Part shown: positions 18,327-27,418 of the stretch, in pieces
How positions within the stretch are numbered: the stretch's first letter is position 1
Layout: each line of letters begins with the position of its first letter
NCBI GenBank assembly: GCA_015665275.1
Contig: JADFAL010000082.1
Location: 1 to 57,706, forward strand
DNA from: Flavobacteriales bacterium
GTDB lineage: Bacteria; Bacteroidota; Bacteroidia; Flavobacteriales_D; Crocinitomicaceae
Reading direction: 5' to 3'
Length of the DNA: 57,706 nt
Notes under the pieces: generated by a model
Databases searched by the model: none
What the model was told of the DNA's origin: nothing
What the model saw: only the letters and a program-made list of their open reading frames with translations
Program-made: the position numbers and the translations under genes

Positions 18327-19679
18327 ATGGGGTTTAAGTTAACGAAAGAGTTCCTAGAAGAAGTTTCGCAAGCCGTGGTATCAAACGATACAAAATGGCT
18401 AGAAACGCATGCCTTAGATCTTCACGATGCCGATCTCGCAATAATCATTGATGAACTCGATGAGGATGAGGCAAAATCCCTGTACGACTTACTCGACGAA
18501 GAACGTAAGGCCGATATTCTAGCAGAACTGGATGATGAGGCTCAGGAAGAGCTTATCAAATCGCTTTCATCTGAGGAAATAGCCTCTCAACTGGAGAATA
18601 TGGACTCGGATGACGCAGCCGATTTAATTGCAGATCTACCCCAGGAGAAAATCGAAGAAGTTATCTCACACATCAAAGATGATGAAGCTGCAGATGATAT
18701 CGTTGATCTCTTGAACTACAAGGAAGATACTGCAGGTGGACTCATGCAAAAGGAGTTCATCAAAGCAAAGATTGACTGGCCTGTTAACCGTTGTGTAGTA
18801 GAATTGAGGAAACAGGCGGAAGAAGTCGAGAAGGTATTTACTATTTACGTTGTGGATGACGACGACCGCCTGGTTGGTTTCTTATCCTTAAAGCGTTTGT
18901 TGTTTGCAAGTCCTACCACATTGATTCAGGATTTGTATCAGGATAAAAACATGATTTCGGTAAAAACGAGCGATGATGATGAACATGTGGCTCGTGTTAT
19001 GGAGAAATATGACCTCGTTTCCTTACCAGTAGTTGACTTAAATAATAAGTTGGTTGGTCGAATTACGATTGATGATGTTGTCGATGTCATTTTGGAAGAA
19101 GCAGAAAAAGACATGCAATTGGCCTCGGGTATCTCTGAGAAGATTGAATCGAGCAGTAGTGTATGGCGCATTTCTAGAGCTCGTATGCCCTGGCTGATTA
19201 TCGGAATGTTGGGAGGAATTCTTGGCGCACAAGTAATTTCAGGTTTCGAGGGAGGAATTAGCCAAGTTCCTGCTTTGGCCTTCTTTATTCCATTGATTAC
19301 TGCGATGGGAGGAAATGTGGGTGTACAGTCATCTGCTATTGTAGTACAATCATTGGCCAGAGGAGACGACCAATTCGGTTCGATTTTTAAGAAGATTGGT
19401 AAGGAAGCACTTGTTGCCGTGGTCAACGGGATATTGCTCTCCTTAATTGTTTATGGTTTTGCCTATATTTTCGAAAGCACCACGCTGGGCTTAGTCGTAG
19501 GGATATCATTGTTCACAGTCATCATGTTTGCCGCGGTGTTCGGAACACTCATTCCTTTGATGCTCGATCGTTATAAAATTGATCCAGCGCTAGCTACTGG
19601 ACCTTTCATCACTACGCTCAATGACGTACTCGGTTTGTTTATTTACCTGACCATTGGCGTTCTATTCTACGGATTGTAA
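18327..19679 (+). CDS. mgtE: Magnesium transporter MgtE
   Basis: MgtE is a Mg2+-gated Mg2+ channel of the inner membrane. The 450 residues show the expected order: acidic superhelical MgtE N domain (about 20-130, rich in Asp/Glu, ending with the conserved TAGGLMQKEF), two CBS domains (about 135-255), and five C-terminal membrane helices with the GGNVGVQSSAIVVQSL filter region. Acidic residues of the N and CBS domains sense Mg2+ in the family. The next gene starts at the base after its stop, so the two are probably co-transcribed. Confidence 0.96.
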   Translation: MGFKLTKEFLEEVSQAVVSNDTKWLETHALDLHDADLAIIIDELDEDEAKSLYDLLDEERKADILAELDDEAQEELIKSLSSEEIASQLENMDSDDAADLIADLPQEKIEEVISHIKDDEAADDIVDLLNYKEDTAGGLMQKEFIKAKIDWPVNRCVVELRKQAEEVEKVFTIYVVDDDDRLVGFLSLKRLLFASPTTLIQDLYQDKNMISVKTSDDDEHVARVMEKYDLVSLPVVDLNNKLVGRITIDDVVDVILEEAEKDMQLASGISEKIESSSSVWRISRARMPWLIIGMLGGILGAQVISGFEGGISQVPALAFFIPLITAMGGNVGVQSSAIVVQSLARGDDQFGSIFKKIGKEALVAVVNGILLSLIVYGFAYIFESTTLGLVVGISLFTVIMFAAVFGTLIPLMLDRYKIDPALATGPFITTLNDVLGLFIYLTIGVLFYGL

Positions 19680-20627
19680 ATGCAAGTTGTATTCATTGAT
19701 ACCGTTCACGAAGTTTTACAAAACCGACTAGAATCAGCTGGATTCCAATGCATCGATGCTGTACATTCTGACTTTGATTCCCTAATCAAACAACTAGGAA
19801 CTGCAGATGGTATTGTGATTCGATCGAAATACCGCATGGATGTCGATATTCTTGGTCATGCACCTCAATTGAAATTCATTGCCCGATCGGGAGCCGGAAT
19901 GGAGAACATTGATATTGAGTATTGCCAAAAACGAAACATTGAACTGTTTAATGCACCGGAAGGTAACCGAAATGCCGTGGGTGAACACGCACTTGGGATG
20001 TTGCTTTCTTTGTTCAATCGTTTGCATCTTGCAGACAAAGAAGTTCGTGAAGGGAAATGGGACCGCGAAGGAAATCGTGGGTTTGAATTGGACGGGAAAA
20101 CCATCGGAATCATTGGTTATGGAAATAACGGCGGTGCTTTTGCGAAGAAACTCTCTGGATTTGATGTGAATGTTCTAGCCTACGATAAGTATAAATCCAA
20201 TTATGGAAATGTCTACGCAACGGAAGCGTCCATGGAGCAAATTTATCAGAAGGCAGATGTTTTAAGTTTTCATATTCCACAGAACGAAGAAACTATCTTC
20301 ATGGCCAACGAATTGTATTTCAAACAATTCCAGAAACCGATTTATGTAATTAATCTGGCCCGCGGGAAAATCATCGAAACGAAAGCTTTGGTTGCAGGGC
20401 TTAAAAATGGAACTATTGCTGGGGCTTGCCTCGACGTTTTGGAATACGAGAAATCCAGTTTCGAATCCTTCTTTGAGCAAGATTTAGACCCCGCATTTAA
20501 GTACCTCTTAGAAAGTGAAAAGGTACTACTAACCCCACATGTTGGAGGCTGGACACACGAGAGTTATTTCAAGCTCAGCGATGTACTTGCTGATAAAATA
20601 TTAGCGCATTTCGGATACCACAAATAG
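19680..20627 (+). CDS. D-isomer-specific 2-hydroxyacid dehydrogenase (phosphoglycerate dehydrogenase-like)
   Basis: An NAD-dependent dehydrogenase of 315 residues. The dinucleotide motif GIIGYGNNGG is at about 141-150. Catalytic residues lie in NLARG (Arg), the LDVLEYE segment (Glu) and LTPHVGGWT (His). It lacks the ACT/regulatory domain of SerA, so the substrate may be 3-phosphoglycerate or another 2-hydroxyacid. The ATG directly abuts the mgtE stop. No serine pathway gene is nearby. Confidence 0.87.
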   Translation: MQVVFIDTVHEVLQNRLESAGFQCIDAVHSDFDSLIKQLGTADGIVIRSKYRMDVDILGHAPQLKFIARSGAGMENIDIEYCQKRNIELFNAPEGNRNAVGEHALGMLLSLFNRLHLADKEVREGKWDREGNRGFELDGKTIGIIGYGNNGGAFAKKLSGFDVNVLAYDKYKSNYGNVYATEASMEQIYQKADVLSFHIPQNEETIFMANELYFKQFQKPIYVINLARGKIIETKALVAGLKNGTIAGACLDVLEYEKSSFESFFEQDLDPAFKYLLESEKVLLTPHVGGWTHESYFKLSDVLADKILAHFGYHK

Positions 20628-20671
20628 TATGAATTATATGTATATTTCGAAAAAACACTTAATTCGCTGTT

Positions 20672-21018
20672 ATGGAAATCGATAATAAAGTCTACGAAAA
20701 ATTTGCAGTCGATCTTTACGCTTTGGGGGCAGTATACGACCGTAAAAACTCATCGCAATACTAAAACATTTGGGGCCATCAGTGCACGATGCCGACGCTT
20801 CATTAGTTGCGTGTTCAGATAAAAATGAAACGCATTATATCAAAGAAAAATTCTTAATTGGAAAACTTGGTCTGGATAAGGATGATCCTCGTTTGGACAA
20901 GGCCATTGATAATGTTTGTGATTTGATGGGGAAATCAAACCGACATAAGAGCAGAATAACATTCTATTATATGCTAATGGCTATACTGAATGTGGAATAC
21001 ACCGTACTAGAGAACTAG
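20672..21018 (+). pseudogene. DUF2853 protein, interrupted by a one-base frameshift
   Basis: The ATG at 20672 gives 30 codons (MEIDNKVYEKFAVDLYALGA...) and then a stop at 20762. A second frame continues with the rest of a DUF2853 protein (LKHLGPSVHDADASLVACSD to the stop at 21018). Adding one A to the five-A run at 20744-20748 joins both parts as YDRKKLIAILKHLGPS, which is the family pattern. Either the gene carries a real one-base deletion or the sequence has a homopolymer error. The function of DUF2853 is unknown. It overlaps the convergent methyltransferase gene by 4 bases. Confidence 0.85.
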
Positions 21019-21863
21019 CCAACGCGGAGCATATTTCCGAAATACATTTTTTTGCCCGTTGTGGTTTCCATCCACAACTCAGAAACTTGATGCGTTCTAT
21101 TCTCAAAGTGTAGAGCGCACATTTCTTTTATAAGTTCTATTGGCACTTGGGGACTGTAGGTATTCATTATCAAAAAACCGTCGTGAGTCAATAATTGACT
21201 TGCATTTCCAAGGAGTTCGTCGAGCTTGTTTTCCAATTTCCACTTTTCCTTTTTTGCTCCAATGCCCCATGCCGGTGGATCCATGATGATTCCCTGATAT
21301 TTATTACCACGTTTCAGCTCTCGTGCCGAAAACTTTAAAGCATCTTCAAGCACCCATTTCATATCAAGCAAACCTGATTGCTCCATATTGGATCGTGCCC
21401 AAGAAATAAGCTGCTTCACAGAATCCACATGAAGTGTCTCTGCTCCAACGTTTCGTGCCATTAGAGATGCTGCCCCAGTATAGGCAAAAAGGTTTAAGAA
21501 CTTACCTTCTCCCGTTAAGCGTTCCTTAATTAAGTCCCAATTAGCGCGCTGTTCTGGAAAAAGTCCGAGGTGTTTAAATTTCGTCAATCGAAGCTCAAAA
21601 GTCAAGTCATCATAACAAATAGTCCAGGAATCGGGAGCCTTTTTTAGTTGCTTCCACTGACCGGATTGCGCTCCTTTCTGAACAAATTCCCAATGCGCCA
21701 TCTGACGCCATTCATCGAAGGGTTTTCCTGATCGGAAATAGGCTTGAACTTCAGGGCGAATCGTCATGATTTTACCCCAGCGCTCCAGTTTCTTTCCCCC
21801 ACCGGCATCGATCAATTCATAATCTTGCCACGGTTGGGTGAAAATTTTTGGGGTATCGCTCAT
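21015..21863 (-). CDS. Class I SAM-dependent methyltransferase (RlmI/RlmK-like)
   Basis: A 282-residue protein. The SAM-binding core is visible: FLNLFAYTGAASLMA (motif I), the acidic LHVDSVKQ, and the catalytic DPPAWG (motif IV). A short N-terminal domain precedes it, and the LFPEQRANW segment is typical of the RlmI/RlmK group that methylates 23S rRNA cytosine or guanine. DPPAWG resembles the DPPxF of rRNA m5C enzymes, but the exact target is not certain. Transcribed alone, convergent with DUF2853. Confidence 0.82.
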   Translation of the reverse strand: MSDTPKIFTQPWQDYELIDAGGGKKLERWGKIMTIRPEVQAYFRSGKPFDEWRQMAHWEFVQKGAQSGQWKQLKKAPDSWTICYDDLTFELRLTKFKHLGLFPEQRANWDLIKERLTGEGKFLNLFAYTGAASLMARNVGAETLHVDSVKQLISWARSNMEQSGLLDMKWVLEDALKFSARELKRGNKYQGIIMDPPAWGIGAKKEKWKLENKLDELLGNASQLLTHDGFLIMNTYSPQVPIELIKEMCALHFENRTHQVSELWMETTTGKKMYFGNMLRVG

Positions 21864-21946
21864 TTTACATGAAAAATTAATGAAACTGTTGTGCCCCTCC
21901 CCCCTCCATAGAGGGAAATGAATCCTTTAAATCAAAATGTGCGCTA

Positions 21947-22525
21947 CTAACGACGCGGCATTTTCTTACGCCCACCCATCATTTGGGCCATGCGCATTTG
22001 ATTTTTAGATGGAGCTACACGCAGCTGTGACTGCATCTGGTTGATTTGGTCCTTCATCATACCGTTTTTGTCCATCTTCTTCGCTTCCACTAAAAGTGTT
22101 TGCGCCTCTTTTCGACGTCCGGTTTGAACACAAATTCCAGCAAGGTGCATGCGCGCTACAGCATTATCCTGATCCGTTCTCAACCCCATTTCAATAGCAC
22201 GACGCAACAATTGCTCCGACTTAGCAAACCCCAATTCTTGGGTATTCAAAACCGCTTGCAAAAACAATACGTACGCATGTTGTTTCTTAGGTAAGAACTG
22301 TGGTGCAGTAATTCTGCCGATATATTTCTTTGCTTTTTCGGTATTTCCGACACGCATTTGGTTTAGAGCCAAAATCATGTTCTCGTTTCGGAAGAATGAG
22401 AATCCGATAATGAAAATCGGGATAATCATTGTGATTCCCCATCCCCAATATCCTTCTGCAAAAAGAAGATACGTTGAGATGAGCGTTCCTGCTGCAAGCA
22501 CGCAGCGAATAATAAATCCAATCAT
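21947..22525 (-). CDS. Membrane-anchored TPR-like protein
   Basis: A 192-residue protein with two N-terminal hydrophobic helices (about 3-22 and 27-46), then helical repeats with TPR character (NMILALNQMRVGNTEKAKKY, AVARMHLAGICVQTGRRKEA). A Met/Gln/Arg-rich basic tail ends in MGGRKKMPRR. I do not recognise a named family. It starts 2 bases after RidA, so the two are co-transcribed. A role in protein interaction at the membrane is inference from the repeats only. Confidence 0.7.
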   Translation of the reverse strand: MIGFIIRCVLAAGTLISTYLLFAEGYWGWGITMIIPIFIIGFSFFRNENMILALNQMRVGNTEKAKKYIGRITAPQFLPKKQHAYVLFLQAVLNTQELGFAKSEQLLRRAIEMGLRTDQDNAVARMHLAGICVQTGRRKEAQTLLVEAKKMDKNGMMKDQINQMQSQLRVAPSKNQMRMAQMMGGRKKMPRR

Positions 22526-22527
22526 AA

Positions 22528-22962
22528 CTATTTAATGGTTGCAATACATTTTAATTCAATAGCAATAGGTGTAGGCAATGAGTTGATCTCTACCGTTGTT
22601 CTGCAAGGTTGGTTGTCCTTGAAGTACTCTGCATAAATTCGGTTGTAGGTATGAAAATCGCGCTTCATGTTTACCAAAAACACAGTCACGTCTACCAACT
22701 CATCCCAACTTGAACCTGATGCTTCGAGGATTGCACGCACGTTATCAAAAACGCTACGGCACTGTGCCTCAAAGTCGAACTCCAAAAAATTTCCGTTTTT
22801 GTCCAATTTCAATCCGGGAACTGCTGAGTCAGTGGCATCCGAACCAGCGACACGTGGTCCAACTCCTGATAAAAAAAGCAATTCTCCAACGCGACGCGCA
22901 TGCGGGTATGATCCTACTGGTTTCGGCGCGCTATCCGTGGAAATACGAGTTGTTTCAGACAT
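22528..22962 (-). CDS. RidA family protein (enamine/imine deaminase)
   Basis: RidA proteins hydrolyse reactive enamine/imine intermediates from PLP enzymes. The 144 residues include the fold's conserved GSYPHARRVGELLFLSG and the catalytic arginine in PCRTTVEINSLP. I choose the ATG at 22962 because a -7 promoter element (22977-22984) lies between it and the longer in-frame start at 22995. The sequence is a diverged RidA, close to 2-aminomuconate deaminase-like members. It is followed 2 bases later by a TPR-like gene. Confidence 0.87.
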   Translation of the reverse strand: MSETTRISTDSAPKPVGSYPHARRVGELLFLSGVGPRVAGSDATDSAVPGLKLDKNGNFLEFDFEAQCRSVFDNVRAILEASGSSWDELVDVTVFLVNMKRDFHTYNRIYAEYFKDNQPCRTTVEINSLPTPIAIELKCIATIK

Positions 22963-22976
22963 AAGCGAATTTTCGG

Positions 22977-22984
22977 CAAATATA
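22977..22984 (-). promoter_or_regulatory. -7 element for ridA-TPR
   Basis: TATATTTG on the minus strand, exact TAnnTTTG match, 14 bases before the RidA ATG. It settles the RidA start. Confidence 0.6.
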
Positions 22985-23013
22985 CGGGATTTCAAAGAAA
23001 TCTTTGGTACAAT

Positions 23014-23042
23014 TTTGGGTACAATGGAATTCTATAAATTTG
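23014..23042 (+). promoter_or_regulatory. Promoter (-33 TTTG, -7 TAAATTTG) for the lipoprotein gene
   Basis: TTTG at 23014-23017, a 17-base spacer, then TAAATTTG at 23035-23042. This is the best complete Bacteroidota promoter in the window. The ATG begins at 23047, only 5 bases after the -7 element, so the transcript may be leaderless. Confidence 0.65.
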
Positions 23043-23046
23043 CACT

Positions 23047-23727
23047 ATGCGTAAAGGCTTACTTCTTCTTTTTGTATCAGCAATCACTTTGCTTACCAGT
23101 TGTGTCGAAATCATTGATGATTTAACCTTGAATCTTGACGGAAGCGGAACACTTCGTTACAACTTAAATTTGAGTTCTAGTAAAGTGAAAATCAATTCTA
23201 TATTGGCATTGGATAGTCTCGATGGCAAGAAGGTTCCATCCATTCCTGAGATCAAATCGAAGGTAACCCGAATTGAAGCATTGTTGAACTCACAGGAAGG
23301 CATCCAAAACGCCAACATAGAAGCAGATTACTCGAATTTCATCTTCAAACTGAATTGCGATTTCGGTTCTTTGGAAGAGTTACAGACAGCCATGAAAGCC
23401 GTGATAATTGATCAAAATCGCAACAAGCCGATTCCCGAACTGGATTACAATTGGCTCACCTTTACCGATAGTACATTGCAACGATCCGTACCGGAGCTAA
23501 CGATTAAAAAATCGAAGGAAATAAAAGATTCCGACAGTGCTTTGTTGCGCGATGGTACCTATACCTCAATTACCCGATTCGAAACGGAAGTAGATCATTA
23601 TGACAACGAAAGCGCTCGTCTGTCAGCAAATAAGAAAGCGGTAATGATTCGAACAGACCCATATTCACTCACTCAGAATCCGCATTTGTTAGATAATGTT
23701 ATTTATCTCAAAGGTTCTTCGGACTAG
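23047..23727 (+). CDS. Predicted lipoprotein of unknown function
   Basis: A 226-residue protein with a lipoprotein signal (MRKGLLLLFVSAITLLTSC, Cys19). The mature part begins with an LNLDGSGTLRYNLNLSSSK segment and is predicted mostly beta. I recognise no enzyme motif. It opens a four-gene run (lipoprotein, two larger secreted/anchored proteins, DUF1801), though the next gene has its own -7 element. Confidence 0.75.
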   Translation: MRKGLLLLFVSAITLLTSCVEIIDDLTLNLDGSGTLRYNLNLSSSKVKINSILALDSLDGKKVPSIPEIKSKVTRIEALLNSQEGIQNANIEADYSNFIFKLNCDFGSLEELQTAMKAVIIDQNRNKPIPELDYNWLTFTDSTLQRSVPELTIKKSKEIKDSDSALLRDGTYTSITRFETEVDHYDNESARLSANKKAVMIRTDPYSLTQNPHLLDNVIYLKGSSD

Positions 23728-23741
23728 GGGCTGAAAATTCG

Positions 23742-23749
23742 TATTTTTG
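23742..23749 (+). promoter_or_regulatory. -7 element for the 613-residue secreted protein gene
   Basis: TATTTTTG, exact match, 40 bases before the ATG at 23790. Confidence 0.5.
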
Positions 23750-23789
23750 CACCTCAATTTTTTGGTCCAAATAAACGGCCTTTCACGTC

Positions 23790-25631
23790 ATGAAATATAT
23801 CGCACTAATCACTCTAACTCTCGCTTCATTTAGCGGATTCACTCAAAAATCAGAAGATTTAGTACCAGAAGAAGCTGTCTCGGTTCTCAGCATCAACAAC
23901 ATCAATTTGTTGCAAAAAATCTCTCTCGATGAATTGGTTCAATACCGATTTATGGAAGAATTACACCATGAAATTACAGATGGTTCTACTGCTGGCTGGA
24001 CCTTGAAAGATTCGGGTTTTGATTTTGACCAGAAAATGAATGTATTCCAAGGAGGAAATGGAAAATACTTCGTTACAGGAATGACATTCGGTGTGAAAGA
24101 TAAAAATAGCATGTTTAAAATCTTCGATGACTTTGAACCTATCGAAAGTGGTATTTCAGGTGTTGACATGTACGCTTCTTACTTCAATCGATTGGCTATT
24201 CAAGGTGAGAATGCCATTTTCTATCGCATTTGGACGAACTATGAACAAGTAAGTGACATAACCGATTCTATCTGGTATAGTCGCGGTGGCGGATATCGTT
24301 GGGATTACTACGACGATTACGAATACTACGATGAGTGGGAAGAAATGGAGGAAGAGTCTTGGGAAGAAGAGGAAGCAGAAGATACATACCCTGAAAAAAC
24401 GTACTACGAATTGCTCGATTCTGTTGAGGTAGCATTAAACGAGTTGTACATTGAGGTATTTGCCCAACGACTTTTGATTGAAAAACAAAACCTTAAGAAA
24501 ACCAATCCCGATTTTTCAAAACAATTGGATTCGGATGCTGAGGGCTCTTACTTTATCAATAACACAGCGAACTTTATCAATTCACGTGAATTCGATTGGA
24601 TGAAAAGCCGAAACCCGGGTGCTTACCAGCGTATGGAGGAAATGTATAATGGGAATGTTCTTTCCGGGAATTTCTATATCGACGACAACACGATCAAGTT
24701 GGATTTGAAAGCACAATACGGAAGCGAATTAGGAGCGATCTACGAAAAGCTAGGATCTGCCAAATTCGACAAAAACTTCCTTCCCTACATTCATGAAGAT
24801 GACATCGCATATGCTTCCTTTCAAGCGGATTATGAAAACGCATACGATTTAATTTATAATGCCGGTATGTCCATCGTAACGCAATCGGATCGTGAAGAAA
24901 TGGTTGCTATGTCAATCACATTTGATATGCTTTATGCCTTCTTGGACAAAGAAACACTTTTCGAAACTTTCAAAGGGGCTGCGTTTATGTCATATAAAGG
25001 CATTCAGAAGGTGAAAACGAAGAAAATCGTCTTTGATTACGACGAAGAAACGTTTGAGTACATCGAGCGTGAAGAAGAAGCCGAAGAAGACGTACCCATC
25101 TTTACTTGGGGGTTCGCAACCGGAAATCACGATTTGATAGACCGCATTATGCGCCATTCACAACGTTCTATGATGCGTTATTCGTGGGAAGGGGCATCCA
25201 GATTGATTGATCATGGCAATTACTGGGAAATCACCAATGGAATGCTGGGAAGTGTTTCCATGTATTTGATTAACAAAAATGGTGTCTTCATTGTAACAAA
25301 CGACGCAAAATTGGCCAAGGAAGAATCCAATGGATTTGGATCAAAAGCCATTTCTAAGAAACGTATGAAAGCTGCTCGAAAAGGTGGAAGCATTTATGCG
25401 TATGCAGATATGAACCGTGCAATCGACGAATTGCCGGAAGAGATGTTCAACCGACGTGAGAATGAAATGTTGGACGTATTCAGAGGGAAAACAGGAACTT
25501 TTGAATTGACATCGAATAAATCGACTGGATCCAATTCGGATTACGCATTGACATATACTTTCGATTCTGAAGAAGATTCAGGAACGTACATTTTAGACTT
25601 AATCAATAGCCTTTACGTTATTTCTAACTAA
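23790..25631 (+). CDS. Secreted protein, DUF4836-like
   Basis: A 613-residue protein with a signal peptide (MKYIALITLTLASFSGFTQ). The mature N-terminus (LVPEEAVSVLSINNINLLQK) resembles the opening of DUF4836-type Bacteroidota proteins, where an 'x-P-x-A-x-x-V-x-x-I' strand is followed by a helix. An acidic/Tyr-rich stretch (residues about 165-205, Asp/Tyr/Glu) interrupts the body. No catalytic motif is seen. It is followed 2 bases later by a gene of similar layout. DUF4836 membership is a pattern match by eye only. Confidence 0.6.
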   Translation: MKYIALITLTLASFSGFTQKSEDLVPEEAVSVLSINNINLLQKISLDELVQYRFMEELHHEITDGSTAGWTLKDSGFDFDQKMNVFQGGNGKYFVTGMTFGVKDKNSMFKIFDDFEPIESGISGVDMYASYFNRLAIQGENAIFYRIWTNYEQVSDITDSIWYSRGGGYRWDYYDDYEYYDEWEEMEEESWEEEEAEDTYPEKTYYELLDSVEVALNELYIEVFAQRLLIEKQNLKKTNPDFSKQLDSDAEGSYFINNTANFINSREFDWMKSRNPGAYQRMEEMYNGNVLSGNFYIDDNTIKLDLKAQYGSELGAIYEKLGSAKFDKNFLPYIHEDDIAYASFQADYENAYDLIYNAGMSIVTQSDREEMVAMSITFDMLYAFLDKETLFETFKGAAFMSYKGIQKVKTKKIVFDYDEETFEYIEREEEAEEDVPIFTWGFATGNHDLIDRIMRHSQRSMMRYSWEGASRLIDHGNYWEITNGMLGSVSMYLINKNGVFIVTNDAKLAKEESNGFGSKAISKKRMKAARKGGSIYAYADMNRAIDELPEEMFNRRENEMLDVFRGKTGTFELTSNKSTGSNSDYALTYTFDSEEDSGTYILDLINSLYVISN

Positions 25632-25633
25632 GA

Positions 25634-26983
25634 ATGCGTAAGAAATTAGCGATCATTTTTGCTTTGGCATTGCTCTTTGCAGCAGTGCTGGTAATCCGTC
25701 CATGGGAATCGGAGAAGGCCGACGAGCCTCGTTTCTTCGATCGACTACCCGATGCCGATATCATTGGAAAGACAGATTTATTAGCATTGACCGAATCGCT
25801 TGAACAAACTACGTATCATTTTCGCATTCCGTTTCGGGAGTTTTTAACCCGAGAATTTGTCTTGTTGCAATCGAAATCATTTGGAATAGATGTGCAGAAG
25901 CCTGTGTACTTTTTCGCGAATGAAACCGAATGGAACCTGAACGACTTCGGGGCAATGTTCCACGTAAAAGACAGTTCGCTCATTACTAAAGGAATCAATC
26001 GATTGTCTAGTGTTGTGAAGTTCACCGATACGCTCATCTACGATCAAAAAATATATCACAACAACGCTTCAAAGGTTTCAATTGCTTACGGCAAGGATTG
26101 GCTTATGGTGTATTGCGGTGATGACTTTAAACGTACCTATCACGACGTTTTGTTCGCAAAGAAAAATGAAATTCCCCCCAACTGGCGGACCTTTTTGAAT
26201 CAAACCAAGTTGGAAGGATCGTCGGTTGTAGCGAAATGGAGCTCCAAAGACTTGGATGCATATGGCCTAAATGCAGTGGATGTACGTCTACAAAACGACA
26301 GTAGCAGCCTCACTCTTCACAGTCAGGTGCACCAAAATGATTCAATTGCGATTAAACTGCTGGATAGCGGCCCTAGCTATGGGCAACAAGAATTCACCAA
26401 AACGTTGGCAAACCTTCATATGGACGTATCCGGATTGCAAGACCACCCAGACGATCCATTGGTGCTGATCATGAAGCAAATTGCCCAAAAGATTAGTTTC
26501 CCTGTACAAGATTTCCTTACATCTTGGCAAGGATCTGTTGCATTCCGTCAAGGCGGACTGCAAACCTATAGCGAGAAGTACATTGAATCAGAACTGGATG
26601 ATAACTTCAATGTCACGGAAGTGGTAAAATACAAAACCATCAAACTTCCCGGCTTTTCTCTGTATCTATCTATGAATGAAAACTATCCTGACTTTCTGGA
26701 TCGACTCAAGGTAAAGGGTATTTTAACGAAACCAGACAAGCGTTATCGATTGCTCTTCTCTCCTCCTCTCGCCTTACAAGAAGATGAATCCGCTATCTCG
26801 TTGCATACCGCAACATACTATGAAAAACCGGACACTACGACGTCCAACAGTGTGTTGTTCACCTATCAGAAAACACCGTACACCTTCCATTTGGACTCTC
26901 TCGGTGCGAATACTTACTTCTGCCGATTCCAAATTCCATTAGAACAATTGGTACAAAGCTATATCCCAACGGATGAATTTTGA
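25634..26983 (+). CDS. Membrane-anchored protein, probable distant paralogue of the preceding gene
   Basis: A 449-residue protein with one N-terminal signal/anchor helix (KKLAIIFALALLFAAVLVI). The opening after it (RLPDADIIGKTDLLALTESL) and the segment FGAMFHVKDSSLITKGINRL parallel the upstream protein (VTGMTFGVKDKNSMFKIFDD). The two look like diverged copies. No recognisable enzyme motif. The next gene starts inside its last codons (11-base overlap), so all three are translated from one message. Confidence 0.65.
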   Translation: MRKKLAIIFALALLFAAVLVIRPWESEKADEPRFFDRLPDADIIGKTDLLALTESLEQTTYHFRIPFREFLTREFVLLQSKSFGIDVQKPVYFFANETEWNLNDFGAMFHVKDSSLITKGINRLSSVVKFTDTLIYDQKIYHNNASKVSIAYGKDWLMVYCGDDFKRTYHDVLFAKKNEIPPNWRTFLNQTKLEGSSVVAKWSSKDLDAYGLNAVDVRLQNDSSSLTLHSQVHQNDSIAIKLLDSGPSYGQQEFTKTLANLHMDVSGLQDHPDDPLVLIMKQIAQKISFPVQDFLTSWQGSVAFRQGGLQTYSEKYIESELDDNFNVTEVVKYKTIKLPGFSLYLSMNENYPDFLDRLKVKGILTKPDKRYRLLFSPPLALQEDESAISLHTATYYEKPDTTTSNSVLFTYQKTPYTFHLDSLGANTYFCRFQIPLEQLVQSYIPTDEF

Positions 26984-27317
26984 GGAATACATCTCCAGAA
27001 AAGATCCGAAACATCACGACGTACTTCGTATGGTCCATAATCAAATGATGGCTTCTCATCCCGGAATGCGATTGGTGAAGAAATGGGGGCTGCCTGTTTT
27101 TATGTTGAAGAAAAATGTCGCTTATCTTGATGTTCAGAAAGATCGTCCGCTCTTGGGAATTATGTACATGAAGGATATTCCGGGCATGGATAAATTAACC
27201 TTTGTCGGAAATCGAACACAGATAGGACACTTCTATTTGGACGATATGAACGATGCTCGATTTTCCGAATTGCTGACCGTAATTGAGATAGCCGTTTCGT
27301 ACGACTTGAGCCGCTAG
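26973..27317 (+). CDS. DUF1801 (YdhG/YjbR-like) domain protein
   Basis: A small cytoplasmic protein of 114 residues. The order DVLRMVHNQMMASHPGM, then KKWGLPVFMLKKNVAYLDVQ, is the DUF1801 pattern seen in many Bacteroidota. Function is unknown; the fold resembles frataxin/YdhG. It overlaps the previous gene by 11 bases. Confidence 0.8.
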   Translation: MNFEEYISRKDPKHHDVLRMVHNQMMASHPGMRLVKKWGLPVFMLKKNVAYLDVQKDRPLLGIMYMKDIPGMDKLTFVGNRTQIGHFYLDDMNDARFSELLTVIEIAVSYDLSR

Positions 27318-27418
27318 CAGTTCAGATTTCCTAAATGTTAAAAAAAGAAGTTTCGACTAAATTCTGGCAATATTGATTCCCATTTGACGTATTAGTTTTT
27401 GTACACTATTCGAAAATT

